From assembly GCF_014699115.1 (NCBI RefSeq), contig NZ_JACXAD010000019.1, positions 51,400 to 115,399 of the forward strand: a stretch of DNA of 64,000 nt. Reading direction: 5' to 3'. Positions 24,864 through 33,636 of the stretch are shown piece by piece; within the stretch, counting starts at the first letter, position 1, and the number at the start of each line of letters is the position of its first letter. The stretch is from Hymenobacter montanus. Its GTDB lineage: Bacteria > Bacteroidota > Bacteroidia > Cytophagales > Hymenobacteraceae. Made by a program: the position numbers and the translations under genes. The notes under the pieces were generated by a model. The model was not told the DNA's origin. It saw only the letters and a program-made list of their open reading frames with translations, and did not search any database.

Positions 24864-25350
24864 AAGGTGGGTGGTGCCGGGCAGGCTTTGCGGGAAGCTC
24901 GCTGATTTCAGGAGGCGGCAAGCTACCCGGTAAATCTGTGCACAATCGGGAGGACCAGTAGGGAGGCGGGTAGTGACCCGGCAAGGGCTCCGGGCAAGAG
25001 CGCTGTGCTGACTTCGGAAAAAGCTGGCAGTTGGTCGGGGATTTCAGGTGGTTGTTCGTGGTTTTGCTTCCTATTAGCGATTCCCGCAAGCAGGTGTTTC
25101 ATTCTGGTACAGTTTTTTCAATTAGTGCTACCTGCCTGCTGCGAAACGGAGTGCTTTCCCTGGCCATGCTGATAGTCTGCACCAGTCCGGAAGGTGCGTA
25201 AGTCCGGGCAATGCCAGGCCTGGGCGCCGTACGGTTATGCGAGCCCGCCTCGGCGGCTTGGTACCCGGCTACGACATTTCCCGAATCAAAGCGCAGCCCT
25301 GGGTTGCCGTTTGTGCCGACCCGTCCATTCACTATTACTGTCCTTTATCA
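24864..25350. other. Interval without a recognisable gene
   Basis: Nearly 490 bp precede the TSUP gene. Frames on both strands (minus 24730-25089 and plus 25194-25466) show no domain and lack sensible composition. No terminator or repeat was found. Confidence 0.5.
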
Positions 25351-26067
25351 ATGGAATACCTCTTGCTTTTTGTGGTTGCCTACTTGGCGGCCACGGTTTC
25401 TGCCTCGGTCGGCTTTGGTGGGGCACTGATTTTTTTGCCTATCCTGGCCAACATTGTCGGGATTAAAGAGGCGGTTCCGGTGCTCACCGTGGCCCAGATA
25501 TTCGGCAATGCCTCCCGCTTCTGGTTTGGCCGGCACGAGCTGCAGTGGAAGCCCATACTCTATTTCCTGGCTGGTTCGATTCCCTTCGCCATTCTTTCCA
25601 GCAGCCTGTACTCGGGCCTGAACGCCGACTGGGTATTCAAGCTGGTGGGCGGTTTTCTGGTGCTGGTGGTGGTGTATCGCCACCTGAACGTGGCCAAAAA
25701 GGTGGAGCTGGGCAACCCCGGCATGGTGCTGGGCGGCACGCTCACCGGCTTCTTGTCGGGCCTGACGGGCAGCGCCGGCCCCACCGGGGCCCTGTTTTTC
25801 CTGGGTCTGAACCTGCCGCCGGTGGCCTACGTGGCCAGCGATGCCTTTGCCTCCCTGGTGCTGCACCTCACCAAAATAGTGGTCTATAGCAAGTACTCGC
25901 TGGTCACCACCAAGGGGCTGCTGGTGGGCACCTTCGCCGGCGTGGCCATGATTGGCGGCAGCTACACCGGCAAACTGCTGCTGAGCCGCATCTCCAAAGA
26001 GAAGTTCCTGATGGTAGTGGAAGGCCTGATTGTGGTTTTCGGGCTGCAGATGATGTTTCTGGCGTAA
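25351..26067 (+). CDS. TSUP (TauE/SafE) family membrane transporter
   Basis: A 238-residue membrane protein with about eight helices in two halves. Each half starts with a family signature (ATVSASVGFGGALIFLPIL at residues 14-32, FLSGLTGSAGPTGALFFLG at about 135-153). TSUP proteins move organosulfonates, sulfite or other anions. The ATG at 25351 gives a proper first helix. An ATG further upstream would add non-membrane residues without support. Substrate unknown. Confidence 0.88.
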   Translation: MEYLLLFVVAYLAATVSASVGFGGALIFLPILANIVGIKEAVPVLTVAQIFGNASRFWFGRHELQWKPILYFLAGSIPFAILSSSLYSGLNADWVFKLVGGFLVLVVVYRHLNVAKKVELGNPGMVLGGTLTGFLSGLTGSAGPTGALFFLGLNLPPVAYVASDAFASLVLHLTKIVVYSKYSLVTTKGLLVGTFAGVAMIGGSYTGKLLLSRISKEKFLMVVEGLIVVFGLQMMFLA

Positions 26068-26086
26068 CGAGGCCAGCATGACCGAA

Positions 26087-26119
26087 CCGGGCCTTCGCCA
26101 CCACGCTGGCGAGGCCCGG
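26087..26119 (+). terminator. GC-rich hairpin after the TSUP gene
   Basis: CCGGGCCTTCGCC (26087-26099) pairs with GGCGAGGCCCGG (26108-26119) with one bulged base. There is no T run, so intrinsic termination is uncertain. Confidence 0.45.
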
Positions 26120-26164
26120 ATGCCTGGCGGGAAGGTTATCTCGTTGAATTCTGTGCAAACGCTA

Positions 26165-26182
26165 CAAAATTCCTCCAGAATG
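26165..26182 (+). promoter_or_regulatory. CAGATT-type operator 5 (weak), PAP2 gene
   Basis: CAAAATTcctcCAGAATG has two heptamers at 11-bp period and matches the four clearer sites at 32776-35899. It is 77 bp upstream of the PAP2 start. Confidence 0.5.
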
Positions 26183-26258
26183 CTTCCGTACACGGACGTT
26201 CCTGGCTGAAAGACTGGCCAGGAGTTAACCGTCTTTCACCGCCTTGCCTTCTTCCTTC

Positions 26259-27071
26259 ATGCACTCCCTTACTATTCGCTTCGCACTGGCCCTGACTTTG
26301 GGAACGACTTCCTATGCCACGGTTCAGGCCCAGGTCACCCCGCCGACGGCCCCGGCCGACACCACCAAGAAATACGAAAACCCCGGTGGCGTACCGTCGG
26401 CCGTGAAGCAGCCCTTGCTGAAGAGCAAGCTGTTCAAAGCCGTAGCCATTCCGGCCGTGCTCATCACCTACGGCGCCATCACGGCGCAGGGCGACGCGGG
26501 CATCAACCACCGCGAGCGGACGTTTGTGCAGCAGCAGTTTCGACCCGTCAACACCATGATTGACAACACGGTCATTTTCCTGCCCTACCTGGAGCTGGGC
26601 GCCGTGGCACTGGCCGGCGTTGAGTCGCGCAACGACCGCATCAACACGCTGCTCATCATTGCCAAGGGCGAGGCCATCATGCTGGCGTCCACGTTCGCCG
26701 TGAAGTACCTGGCGGGCGAAACCCGGCCCAACGGCTCCGACAACCTGTCGTTTCCCTCGGGCCACACGGCCCAGGCGTTTCTGGCGGCCAGCATCGTGCA
26801 CACCGAATTCCGCGACAAAAGCCAGTGGTACGGCGTGGGCGCCTACACCATTGCCACGAGCGTGGCCGCCCTGCGCATGATAAACGACAAGCACTGGCAG
26901 AGTGACGTGGTGGCCGGGGCAGGCTTTGGCATCCTCTCGGCCCACCTGGCCTACCTCACCCACCGCAACCGCTGGGGCCGCAAGTCCATCGGCCGCGACA
27001 TTGGCATGGCGCCCGCCTATTTTGGCAGCGGTGCCTCGGGCCTCACCCTCAGCTGGCACCCCAGCAAGTAG
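26259..27071 (+). CDS. PAP2-family phosphatase, secreted
   Basis: From the ATG at 26259 it has 270 residues with a signal peptide (MHSLTIRFALALTLGTTSYA). The phosphatase motifs are KYLAGETRP, SFPSGHT and AALRMINDKHWQSD, all with the catalytic His/Arg residues. Members dephosphorylate lipid A, undecaprenyl diphosphate or phospholipids in the periplasm. The hydrophobic segments are few, so it may be a soluble or membrane-associated form. The CAGATT-type operator upstream links it to the efflux regulon. Confidence 0.88.
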   Translation: MHSLTIRFALALTLGTTSYATVQAQVTPPTAPADTTKKYENPGGVPSAVKQPLLKSKLFKAVAIPAVLITYGAITAQGDAGINHRERTFVQQQFRPVNTMIDNTVIFLPYLELGAVALAGVESRNDRINTLLIIAKGEAIMLASTFAVKYLAGETRPNGSDNLSFPSGHTAQAFLAASIVHTEFRDKSQWYGVGAYTIATSVAALRMINDKHWQSDVVAGAGFGILSAHLAYLTHRNRWGRKSIGRDIGMAPAYFGSGASGLTLSWHPSK

Positions 27072-27078
27072 GTGCTGT

Positions 27079-30000
27079 TCAGGCCACCGGCGTCAACGGG
27101 GCCGGCGCTACGGGGGCGGGCTCGTTCTTATACGCCAGGCGCAGCAGGCTAGGCAGCACCACCAGCAGCAAGGGCAGGGCCAGGAGCAGCCCGCCAATTA
27201 CGGCAATGGCCAGCGGCTGGTGCAGCTGCGCGCCCGCCCCGAGGCCCAGCGCCAGCGGCAGCAGCGCCGCAATGGCCGCCAGCGCCGTCATCAGCTTGGG
27301 ACGCAGGCGGGCGGCAATGGCGTAGCCGATGGCCTGCTCCACGGGCGCTTCGGCACGGGCCTCGTTGAACTGCTGGAAAGTGAAAATGGCATTCTCGCCG
27401 ATGATGCCCACTACCATAATAAGGCCGGTGTAGGAGCCTACGTTCAGCGGCGTATTGGTGAGGAAAAGGGCGAGGCTGCCGCCGGCCGGCCCCAGCACGG
27501 CCACCAGCAGAATCAGGCCCGCCGCTTTCAAATCCCGGAACAGAAACAGGCCCACGGCAAACACCAGCAGGCAGGCCGTGCCCAGAATGGTGAGCAGTTC
27601 CTGAAACGACTGCTGTTGCTCGGCATACGAGCCCCCGTACTGGATGAAGTAGCCCGGGGGCAGCGGCACTTCCTTTTCCAGCTTTTGCTTGATTTCGGCC
27701 ATGGCGCTGCCCAGGTCGCGGTTGTCGAGGCGGGCGGTGACGGCGGTCATGGCCTGCAGGTTTTCGCGCTCCAGCTCGGCTTCGCTGGGCGTCACGCGCA
27801 CGGTGGCCAGCTCGTCGAGGCGGCGGCGCTGGCCGTTGGGCAGAAACACGGGCTCGCCGCTCATCTGGGTCAGGTTGGCCTGGGCGGCGTTGGGGTAGCG
27901 CAGGCGGATGTTAAGCAGCTGCTCGCCTTCGAGCACCGAGCCGGCCGTGGTGCCCTGCAGTTGGGTTTGCAACTGGGTCTGGAAGTCGGTGGCGGTGAGG
28001 CCGAACTGGGCCAGGCGGCGCGGGTCGGGGCGCACGTCCACGCTGGGACCCATGCGCACGATGCCGTTGAACACGTCGGCCGTACCCCGCACCTTTTCCA
28101 CCACCGCCGTTACCTGGTCGGCCAGGGCGTAGCGCTTGGTGGCGTCGGGCCCGAAAACCTTGATTTCGATGGGCTGCACGGTACTCATCAAGTCGCCGAG
28201 CATATCGCCAATCACCTGGCCGAAGTCGATGGTGAGGGCCGGCTGGGTGCTTTCGATGCGCTCGCGGATGTCGGCAATCACGTCTTCGGTGCTACGCTGG
28301 CGGTCGGTTTTCAGGCGGATGAGGTAGTCGCCGCTGTTGGGCTCGGTGATGAAAAAGCCCATTTGGGTGCCGGTGCGGCGGGAGTAGCTGGCCACCTCGG
28401 GCACCTGCACGATGAGCTTTTCGGCCTGGCGCAGCATGCGGTCGGTTTCTTCGAGGCTGGTGCCGGGTGGCGAGTTATAGTCAAGCACGATGGCGCCCTC
28501 GTCCATGTCGGGCAGAAAGCCCGTGGCCAGGCGCGGAATGATAAACCAGATGACCCCAATTAGCACCAGAATGCCCATGACCGAATAGGCCGGGTGGCGA
28601 ATGACCGAGCGCACCCAGGGGATTTCGTGGTGGTTGGAATCTACTGTGGGCGTCACTTCCGCGCTGCCATCCGTCGCCACTTTCGAGGGCGAATCAAGGG
28701 CATCCGCCCTTTCGGGAGTGGGCTTTTTCTTTCCGCTGAGCAGCAGGTAAATCACCGGCAGCCCCAGCCACGCCACCAGAAACGAGCACAGCAGCGCCAC
28801 TACCATCGTAGTAGCCAGCACTTTGAAATAGGCCCCGGCTACGCCGCCGAGCAGCGCAAAGGGCAGGAAGATGACAATGGTGCTCAGCGAGGAGCCGATG
28901 AGGGCCGGCAACAGGTGGCCCACCGAGCGGCGCACCACTTCGCCGGGCGCTGCCTCCGGGTGGTCTTCGCCCACGCGGTGCAGCTGCTCTACCATCACCA
29001 CGGCGTCGTCTATCATCAGGCCGATGGCCGCGGCGATGGCGCCCAGCGTCATGATGTTGAAGGAGTAGCCCAGGCCAAAGTACAGCACCGCTATGGTGAG
29101 GGCCAGGGCCACTGGAATGGCCCCGAGAATGGTGAGCGTGGCTTTCAATGAGCGTAGGAACAAGGCCGTCACGATTAGCGCCAGCGCCAGGCCTATCCAC
29201 AGCGCGTCCTGCACCGAGCGCACCACCTCGGAGACGAAATCGGCCTGGTCGTAATAGGTGGCCAGTCGCACGCCGCGCGGCAACCCGGCGCGCAGGGCTG
29301 CTACTTTGGCGCGCACGCCGTCGGACACCTGCACCACGTTGGCGTCGGGCTGGCGCAGGATGGAGACGAGCACGGCGTCGGAGCCGTTGGCGTTGATGCG
29401 GGTGTACTCCTGCTGCTCGCCCAGGGCTACGGTGGCCACGTCGGCGAGGCGCACAATGCGGCGGCCGTCGTTGCGCAGCACGATGTTTTCGAGGTCCTCT
29501 TTCTGCAGGATGGTGGCGTCGGTGACGGTCAGGTAGAGGCGGCGGTAGTCGCTCAGGTAGCCGTTGCTTTGCACGAAGTTAGTGGCGTTGAGCGCCGTGG
29601 CCACATCATCAGGCCCCAGGCCGAGGGCGGCCAGCTGGTCGGGCAGCAGCTGCACCTGAAACTCCTTGGTGCGCCCGCCCTGCACCTCCACCGACGACAC
29701 GCCCTCGACCTGGGAGATAAAGGGCTTGATGGTGTACAAGGCCAGCTTGCGCAGCTCCAACGCCGACTTGCCGGGGGCCTCCAGCGTGTAGCCCATCACC
29801 GGCAGAATGGCCGGGTTCATGCGCTCGACGGAGATTTGCACAGTAGGCGGCAGGTCGCCCCGAATCTGGTTCAGGCGCGACTCAATCAGGCTCTGGCTTT
29901 TGGCCACGTCCACGTTCCAGTCCAGGAAGGCCGAGATTTCGCAACTGCCGCGGCTGGTGGTGCTGCGCAGCAGCTTCAGGCCGGGCACGCGCTTCATGGC

Positions 30001-30207
30001 GTCTTCCATGGGTTTGGTCACGGTCACCATCATGCGGTCCACGGGCTGCAAGCCGTTCTCGGCAATCACCTTCACCTTCGGAAACGTCACCTCCGGAAAC
30101 AGAGCCACATTGATGCGCCGGTAGGCCACCGTGCCCAGGGCCAGGGCCAGCGCCAGCAGCACCGCAATGGGCGCCTTGTAGGCTTGGAAGGGAGAAAAGC
30201 GGGGCAT
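27079..30207 (-). CDS. RND efflux permease (inner-membrane pump)
   Basis: About 1042 residues from the ATG at 30207. It has the two-fold RND architecture: a first helix, a large periplasmic loop, five helices, then the repeat. Helix 4 reads LMIDDAVVMVEQ, with the Asp pair of the proton relay as in multidrug pumps. In helix 10 the usual Lys position is within IGENAIF, so drug versus metal specificity is undecided. It exports toxic compounds from the periplasm or inner leaflet. Third gene of the tolC-adaptor-pump operon. Its end is 7 bp from the convergent PAP2 gene. Confidence 0.92.
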   Translation of the reverse strand: MPRFSPFQAYKAPIAVLLALALALGTVAYRRINVALFPEVTFPKVKVIAENGLQPVDRMMVTVTKPMEDAMKRVPGLKLLRSTTSRGSCEISAFLDWNVDVAKSQSLIESRLNQIRGDLPPTVQISVERMNPAILPVMGYTLEAPGKSALELRKLALYTIKPFISQVEGVSSVEVQGGRTKEFQVQLLPDQLAALGLGPDDVATALNATNFVQSNGYLSDYRRLYLTVTDATILQKEDLENIVLRNDGRRIVRLADVATVALGEQQEYTRINANGSDAVLVSILRQPDANVVQVSDGVRAKVAALRAGLPRGVRLATYYDQADFVSEVVRSVQDALWIGLALALIVTALFLRSLKATLTILGAIPVALALTIAVLYFGLGYSFNIMTLGAIAAAIGLMIDDAVVMVEQLHRVGEDHPEAAPGEVVRRSVGHLLPALIGSSLSTIVIFLPFALLGGVAGAYFKVLATTMVVALLCSFLVAWLGLPVIYLLLSGKKKPTPERADALDSPSKVATDGSAEVTPTVDSNHHEIPWVRSVIRHPAYSVMGILVLIGVIWFIIPRLATGFLPDMDEGAIVLDYNSPPGTSLEETDRMLRQAEKLIVQVPEVASYSRRTGTQMGFFITEPNSGDYLIRLKTDRQRSTEDVIADIRERIESTQPALTIDFGQVIGDMLGDLMSTVQPIEIKVFGPDATKRYALADQVTAVVEKVRGTADVFNGIVRMGPSVDVRPDPRRLAQFGLTATDFQTQLQTQLQGTTAGSVLEGEQLLNIRLRYPNAAQANLTQMSGEPVFLPNGQRRRLDELATVRVTPSEAELERENLQAMTAVTARLDNRDLGSAMAEIKQKLEKEVPLPPGYFIQYGGSYAEQQQSFQELLTILGTACLLVFAVGLFLFRDLKAAGLILLVAVLGPAGGSLALFLTNTPLNVGSYTGLIMVVGIIGENAIFTFQQFNEARAEAPVEQAIGYAIAARLRPKLMTALAAIAALLPLALGLGAGAQLHQPLAIAVIGGLLLALPLLLVVLPSLLRLAYKNEPAPVAPAPLTPVA

Positions 30208-30240
30208 AGTAGCGGGAATCAAGGGGTGGGAGGACGGCCG

Positions 30241-30332
30241 GGGCGTCGCGAGGCATCTCTACCGCATCCGTTGCAGCGAATCGGAAGCTTTCACTCGGGG
30301 TGCTTCCGTGGTAGAGATGCTTTGCGGCGCCC
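30241..30332. repeat. Inverted repeat between adaptor and pump genes
   Basis: A 23-bp arm ending GCATCTCTACC (30241-30263) pairs with one starting GGTAGAGATGC (30310-30332), with three mismatches and 46 bp between. It interrupts the otherwise close spacing of the operon. It may be a dispersed hairpin of the host genome or an attenuator. Confidence 0.6.
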
Positions 30333-30375
30333 GCCGGCAGCTCTGGTCGGGTTCGGGGTGGGCGCTACGGCCCCG

Positions 30376-31350
30376 TCACTCCGGTTCGGCCGCGGCCGGC
30401 CGGGTCACTTTCACGGCTGCCGTGTCGTCGAGGCCGAAGTTGCCGCTGACCAGAATTCGGTCGCGGGAGGAGAAGCGGGGCTGCTTGATTTCGATGTGGT
30501 CCTTTTCCTGGGTGCCCACCGTCACGGGCACTTTCACGGCGGTGGAATCATTGAGCAGCTTCATCACCCAAAACTCGGTCTGGGTTTCGTCGGTGAGCAC
30601 GGCGCCGCGCGGCAGGGTGTTGGCTAGGTGGGGCGCCGTGCGGTCGAGCTCGACTTGTACGGTCAGGTTTTCGGGTAAGTCCGGTACGGCCCCTACCGGC
30701 CGGATAGTGTAGCGCTGGGTTTGAATGCTCACGTCGGCCGTGGGCAGCACCTCGGCCACGCGGCCACTGAGCACGCGGCCGTCGGGCAGGAAAATGCGGC
30801 AGCTCTGGCCCGTGTGCACGTAGCGCAACTGGGTCACGGGCACGTCGAGCACGAAGCCGAAACGGCTTTTGTCGTAGGTGAGGCCCAGCTGCTCGCCGTC
30901 CTGCACGTAGTCGCCGGCCAGCTTGTCCACCGTGGCCAGAATGCCGCTTCGGGCCGACTTAATGGGGATGATGCCGCTGAATTTCAGCCGCGGGTCGCCG
31001 GTGAGCTTATCCAAATGCAGCGTCTTCGACTCCTTGGTTTGGATGGTGAACACCGTTTGGCCGGCGCGCACTTGTTGCCCCACCACGGGCGTGGGCGCCA
31101 GCACGTAGCCGGTGGTGGTGGCCCGTAGCGCATCCTTGGCCGGAAAGGCCGACACGGCGCTGAGCCGCAACACGTCCGTCAGCGTATCGGTCTGCACGGT
31201 GCCCACCGTAACCAGCGCCCGGGGCTTCACGGTGGATTCTTCCTCGTCAGCCGCCGGCGCATCGGCTTTCGCGTCGGCCGGGTCTTTGGAGCCGCAAGCC
31301 ACCAGGCCGGCGAGAAAAGCGAAGAAAAGCAAGCGGGGAAGTTGCGTCAT
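30376..31350 (-). CDS. RND membrane-fusion (adaptor) lipoprotein
   Basis: A 324-residue periplasmic adaptor. The signal peptide ends in the lipobox LVAC (FAFLAGLVACGSKD). An acidic linker is followed by the hairpin/lipoyl part (GYVLAPTPVVGQQVRAGQTV, later IKSARSGILATVDKLAGDYV) and barrel segments (QSCRIFLPDGRVLSGRVAEV). It bridges the pump and the TolC-like channel. It sits 54 bp after tolC. Confidence 0.9.
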   Translation of the reverse strand: MTQLPRLLFFAFLAGLVACGSKDPADAKADAPAADEEESTVKPRALVTVGTVQTDTLTDVLRLSAVSAFPAKDALRATTTGYVLAPTPVVGQQVRAGQTVFTIQTKESKTLHLDKLTGDPRLKFSGIIPIKSARSGILATVDKLAGDYVQDGEQLGLTYDKSRFGFVLDVPVTQLRYVHTGQSCRIFLPDGRVLSGRVAEVLPTADVSIQTQRYTIRPVGAVPDLPENLTVQVELDRTAPHLANTLPRGAVLTDETQTEFWVMKLLNDSTAVKVPVTVGTQEKDHIEIKQPRFSSRDRILVSGNFGLDDTAAVKVTRPAAAEPE

Positions 31351-31404
31351 GGCATAAAAATGGAACGTTGGCCAGCTTAGGCGTGGAGTTGGCCAACCGG
31401 GTGG

Positions 31405-32748
31405 TTACTGTTCGGCCAGGTAGTCCAGGGCAAACCGGCTACGCAGCTGGTCGGTCTGGGCCTGGGTCAGGCTGAACTGCAGGGTGCGGTAGCTGGTCAC
31501 CAGGTTCAGGTAGTCGAGGATGGCCACGTCGCCGGTGGCCAGTTGCTGCCGGGCAGCACCCACCAGCGCATCGGCCACCTTCACCTGCTCCCGGATGCGC
31601 CCCAGCAGCGCATCCGAGGCCCGAATCAGGCCTTCTAGCTGCTCGTACTGCTGCCGCCGCTGCACCGTGAGGAACTGCCGGTAGCCGCGCCGGCTCTGCT
31701 CGCTCAGGTCGAGGCGCTGGTACTGCAGCTGGCGCTGGTGGCCGTCGAAAATGGGCAACGAGAGCTGCAAGCCGCCCCCAAACCCTACGCTGTGGGCCAG
31801 CGCCACGGGCAGGTAAGACGACGACTGCAAGCCTGCGTCGAGCACGGCACTCAGCTTGGGCCGGTAGGCCGCGTCCACGGCCCGGCGGTCGAGGCGCAGG
31901 CGCAGGCTGTCGAGCGTGTATTGCCGCTGGGCGGGGGCCAGCAGGCCGGCCAGGGGCCGCCGCGTGGGCGGCACGGGGGCTTCCAGCGTCACGAGGGCCG
32001 TGTCGGCCACACCGGCCAGCGCCCGCAGCGTGCCAAGCTCGCGGCGATAGGCCAGCCGGTCCTGCTCCACGGTCACCTCCTGGGTGCGCACCGAGAGGTA
32101 AAAGCTTAGGTATTGCGTCTGCTTGAAGATGCCGCCGTTCACCAGCTGGCGCAGCTGCGCGTCCTGCTGCCGCAGCAGCGTCAGTAGCGAGCGGCTGAAG
32201 GTGAGCTGGGCTTCGGCGGCATAAGCGGTGAGGAACTGGTCGGTGATGCTGCGGCGTAAATCCAGCGCCGAGAGGCGGCCGGTGTTGCGCAGCACCTGCC
32301 CCTGGCTGGCCAGAATCTGGTAGTCGGTTTGCAGCTGAAACCGGTTGAGGATGGGCTTGGTGGCCTGAGCAATGGCGGCGTAGTTGCCGCCGTTGGAAAT
32401 GGCCTCGTCGTAGCCCAGCACATTTTCGCCCCGGCTGTTCGTCACCGAGGGGTAGTACAGCGCCGAGCCGATGCCGGCTACCTGCACGCCGTTCTGGCGG
32501 GCGCGCACCAGGCTGTCGAGTCGGTTTTGCGCGACTTGGTTGGCGGTTTCACGCAGCAGGGGGCTGTTTTGGCGGGCCACCAGCAGAAAGTCCTCCAACC
32601 GGCGCGGGCTGGCGGGCGGCGCGAGGGCCGGGGCCGGGCTGAGCACCGCCGGGGCGCCGGGCTCCTGGCCCCGGGTGGACAGGGCCAGGCCCGGGAGCAA
32701 CAGCAGGGCGATGGATAGCAGGGTTGAACGCAAGGCACTTGGGGTCAA
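31405..32748 (-). CDS. TolC-family outer-membrane efflux channel
   Basis: About 447 residues with the TolC pattern of two repeats of long coiled helices (LEDFLLVARQNSPLLRETAN, later the second half with LPIFDGHQRQLQYQRLDLSE). There is no ATG near the signal peptide. TTG codons at 32748 or 32733 put the start just before STLLSIALLLLPGLA, and I chose 32748. A much longer frame to 33270 runs through the divergent regulator and is not real. First gene of the efflux operon, divergent from the response regulator. Confidence 0.88.
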   Translation of the reverse strand: MTPSALRSTLLSIALLLLPGLALSTRGQEPGAPAVLSPAPALAPPASPRRLEDFLLVARQNSPLLRETANQVAQNRLDSLVRARQNGVQVAGIGSALYYPSVTNSRGENVLGYDEAISNGGNYAAIAQATKPILNRFQLQTDYQILASQGQVLRNTGRLSALDLRRSITDQFLTAYAAEAQLTFSRSLLTLLRQQDAQLRQLVNGGIFKQTQYLSFYLSVRTQEVTVEQDRLAYRRELGTLRALAGVADTALVTLEAPVPPTRRPLAGLLAPAQRQYTLDSLRLRLDRRAVDAAYRPKLSAVLDAGLQSSSYLPVALAHSVGFGGGLQLSLPIFDGHQRQLQYQRLDLSEQSRRGYRQFLTVQRRQQYEQLEGLIRASDALLGRIREQVKVADALVGAARQQLATGDVAILDYLNLVTSYRTLQFSLTQAQTDQLRSRFALDYLAEQ

Positions 32749-32775
32749 GTGAAGGATAAGCCAAAGCTCCCGTCG

Positions 32776-32793
32776 AAATCTGGGGTAAATCTG
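32776..32793 (-). promoter_or_regulatory. CAGATT operator 1 (tolC side)
   Basis: On the minus strand CAGATTTaccCCAGATTT, two heptamers at 11-bp period, 28 bp before the tolC start. It forms a perfect 18-bp inverted repeat with operator 2. Confidence 0.75.
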
Positions 32794-32882
32794 GACCAGC
32801 GCCGGGGAGTGCCGCTGGCGTCGGGCGCGGCGTTGCTGGCAGTACGCCGAAATGGCTTGCCCCGTTTGGAGCGGATTTGCTA

Positions 32883-32900
32883 CAGATTTACCCCAGATTT
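32883..32900 (+). promoter_or_regulatory. CAGATT operator 2 (regulator side)
   Basis: CAGATTTACCCCAGATTT, identical to operator 1 on the other strand, 58 bp before the response-regulator GTG. The pair serves both divergent units. Confidence 0.78.
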
Positions 32901-32958
32901 TTGTACCTACTTGCCGCCCCTGCGGCCAGCCGCTGCCGCGGTCGTATTTCCCTATTCC

Positions 32959-33636
32959 GTGAAGATTCTCATTGTTGAAGACGAAGCCCCGTTGCGGACC
33001 ACCTTGCTGGATTTTCTCCGGCACGGCGGCTACATCTGCGAAATCGCGGAGAACTACGAGCAGGCCCATGAGAAAATCAAGCTCTACCAGTACGACTGTG
33101 TGCTGGTGGACCTGACCCTGCCCGACGGCTCGGGGCTTGATTTGGTGCGCACCCTCAAAGCCGACCACAGCCTGGCCGGCGTGCTCATCATCTCGGCCCG
33201 CGGCTCGCTCGACGACAAGGTGCAGGGTTTGGAGCTGGGCGCCGACGACTACCTGCAAAAGCCCTTTCACCTGGCCGAGCTCAACGCTCGGCTACGGTCC
33301 ATCATCCGGCGGCGCCAGTTTCAGGGGCAGCGCCATATTATGTTCCGGGACCTGACCATCTTTCCCGACCAGACCCTGGTGCTGGTGAAGGACCAGCCCC
33401 TGACGCTCACGCGTCGCGAGTACGACCTGCTGCTCTTTTTGCTGGCCAACCCCAACCGCGTGCTCACCAAGGAAGCCATCGCCGAGCACATCTGGGGCGA
33501 CGACGCCGACATGGCCGACTCGTTCGACTTTATTTACACCCACTTTAAAAACCTGCGCAAAAAGCTGCAGGAGCACGGCGCCGACAATTACATCCGCACC
33601 GTCTACGGACTGGGCTACAAGCTCGAAACGGCGTGA
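32959..33636 (+). CDS. OmpR/PhoB-family response regulator
   Basis: A 225-residue regulator from the GTG at 32959. Receiver: acidic pair E7/D8, phosphorylated D51 (VLVDLTLPDG), LQKPF near residue 100. The winged-helix effector domain fills the C-terminal half (LTRREYDLLLFLLANPNRVL and YIRTVYGLGYKLE). OmpR-type dimers bind direct repeats of 10-11 bp, exactly the CAGATT sites found here. The gene overlaps the histidine kinase start by 4 bp. Confidence 0.93.
   Translation: MKILIVEDEAPLRTTLLDFLRHGGYICEIAENYEQAHEKIKLYQYDCVLVDLTLPDGSGLDLVRTLKADHSLAGVLIISARGSLDDKVQGLELGADDYLQKPFHLAELNARLRSIIRRRQFQGQRHIMFRDLTIFPDQTLVLVKDQPLTLTRREYDLLLFLLANPNRVLTKEAIAEHIWGDDADMADSFDFIYTHFKNLRKKLQEHGADNYIRTVYGLGYKLETA

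Noticed and set aside
26902..28563. A 553-codon plus-strand open frame
   Set aside because: It begins in the PAP2 gene and runs antisense to the RND pump, with composition unlike a protein.
31405..33270. TolC frame extended to 621 codons
   Set aside because: The added 174 codons lie antisense to the response regulator and contain no signal peptide. The real start must lie near 32748.
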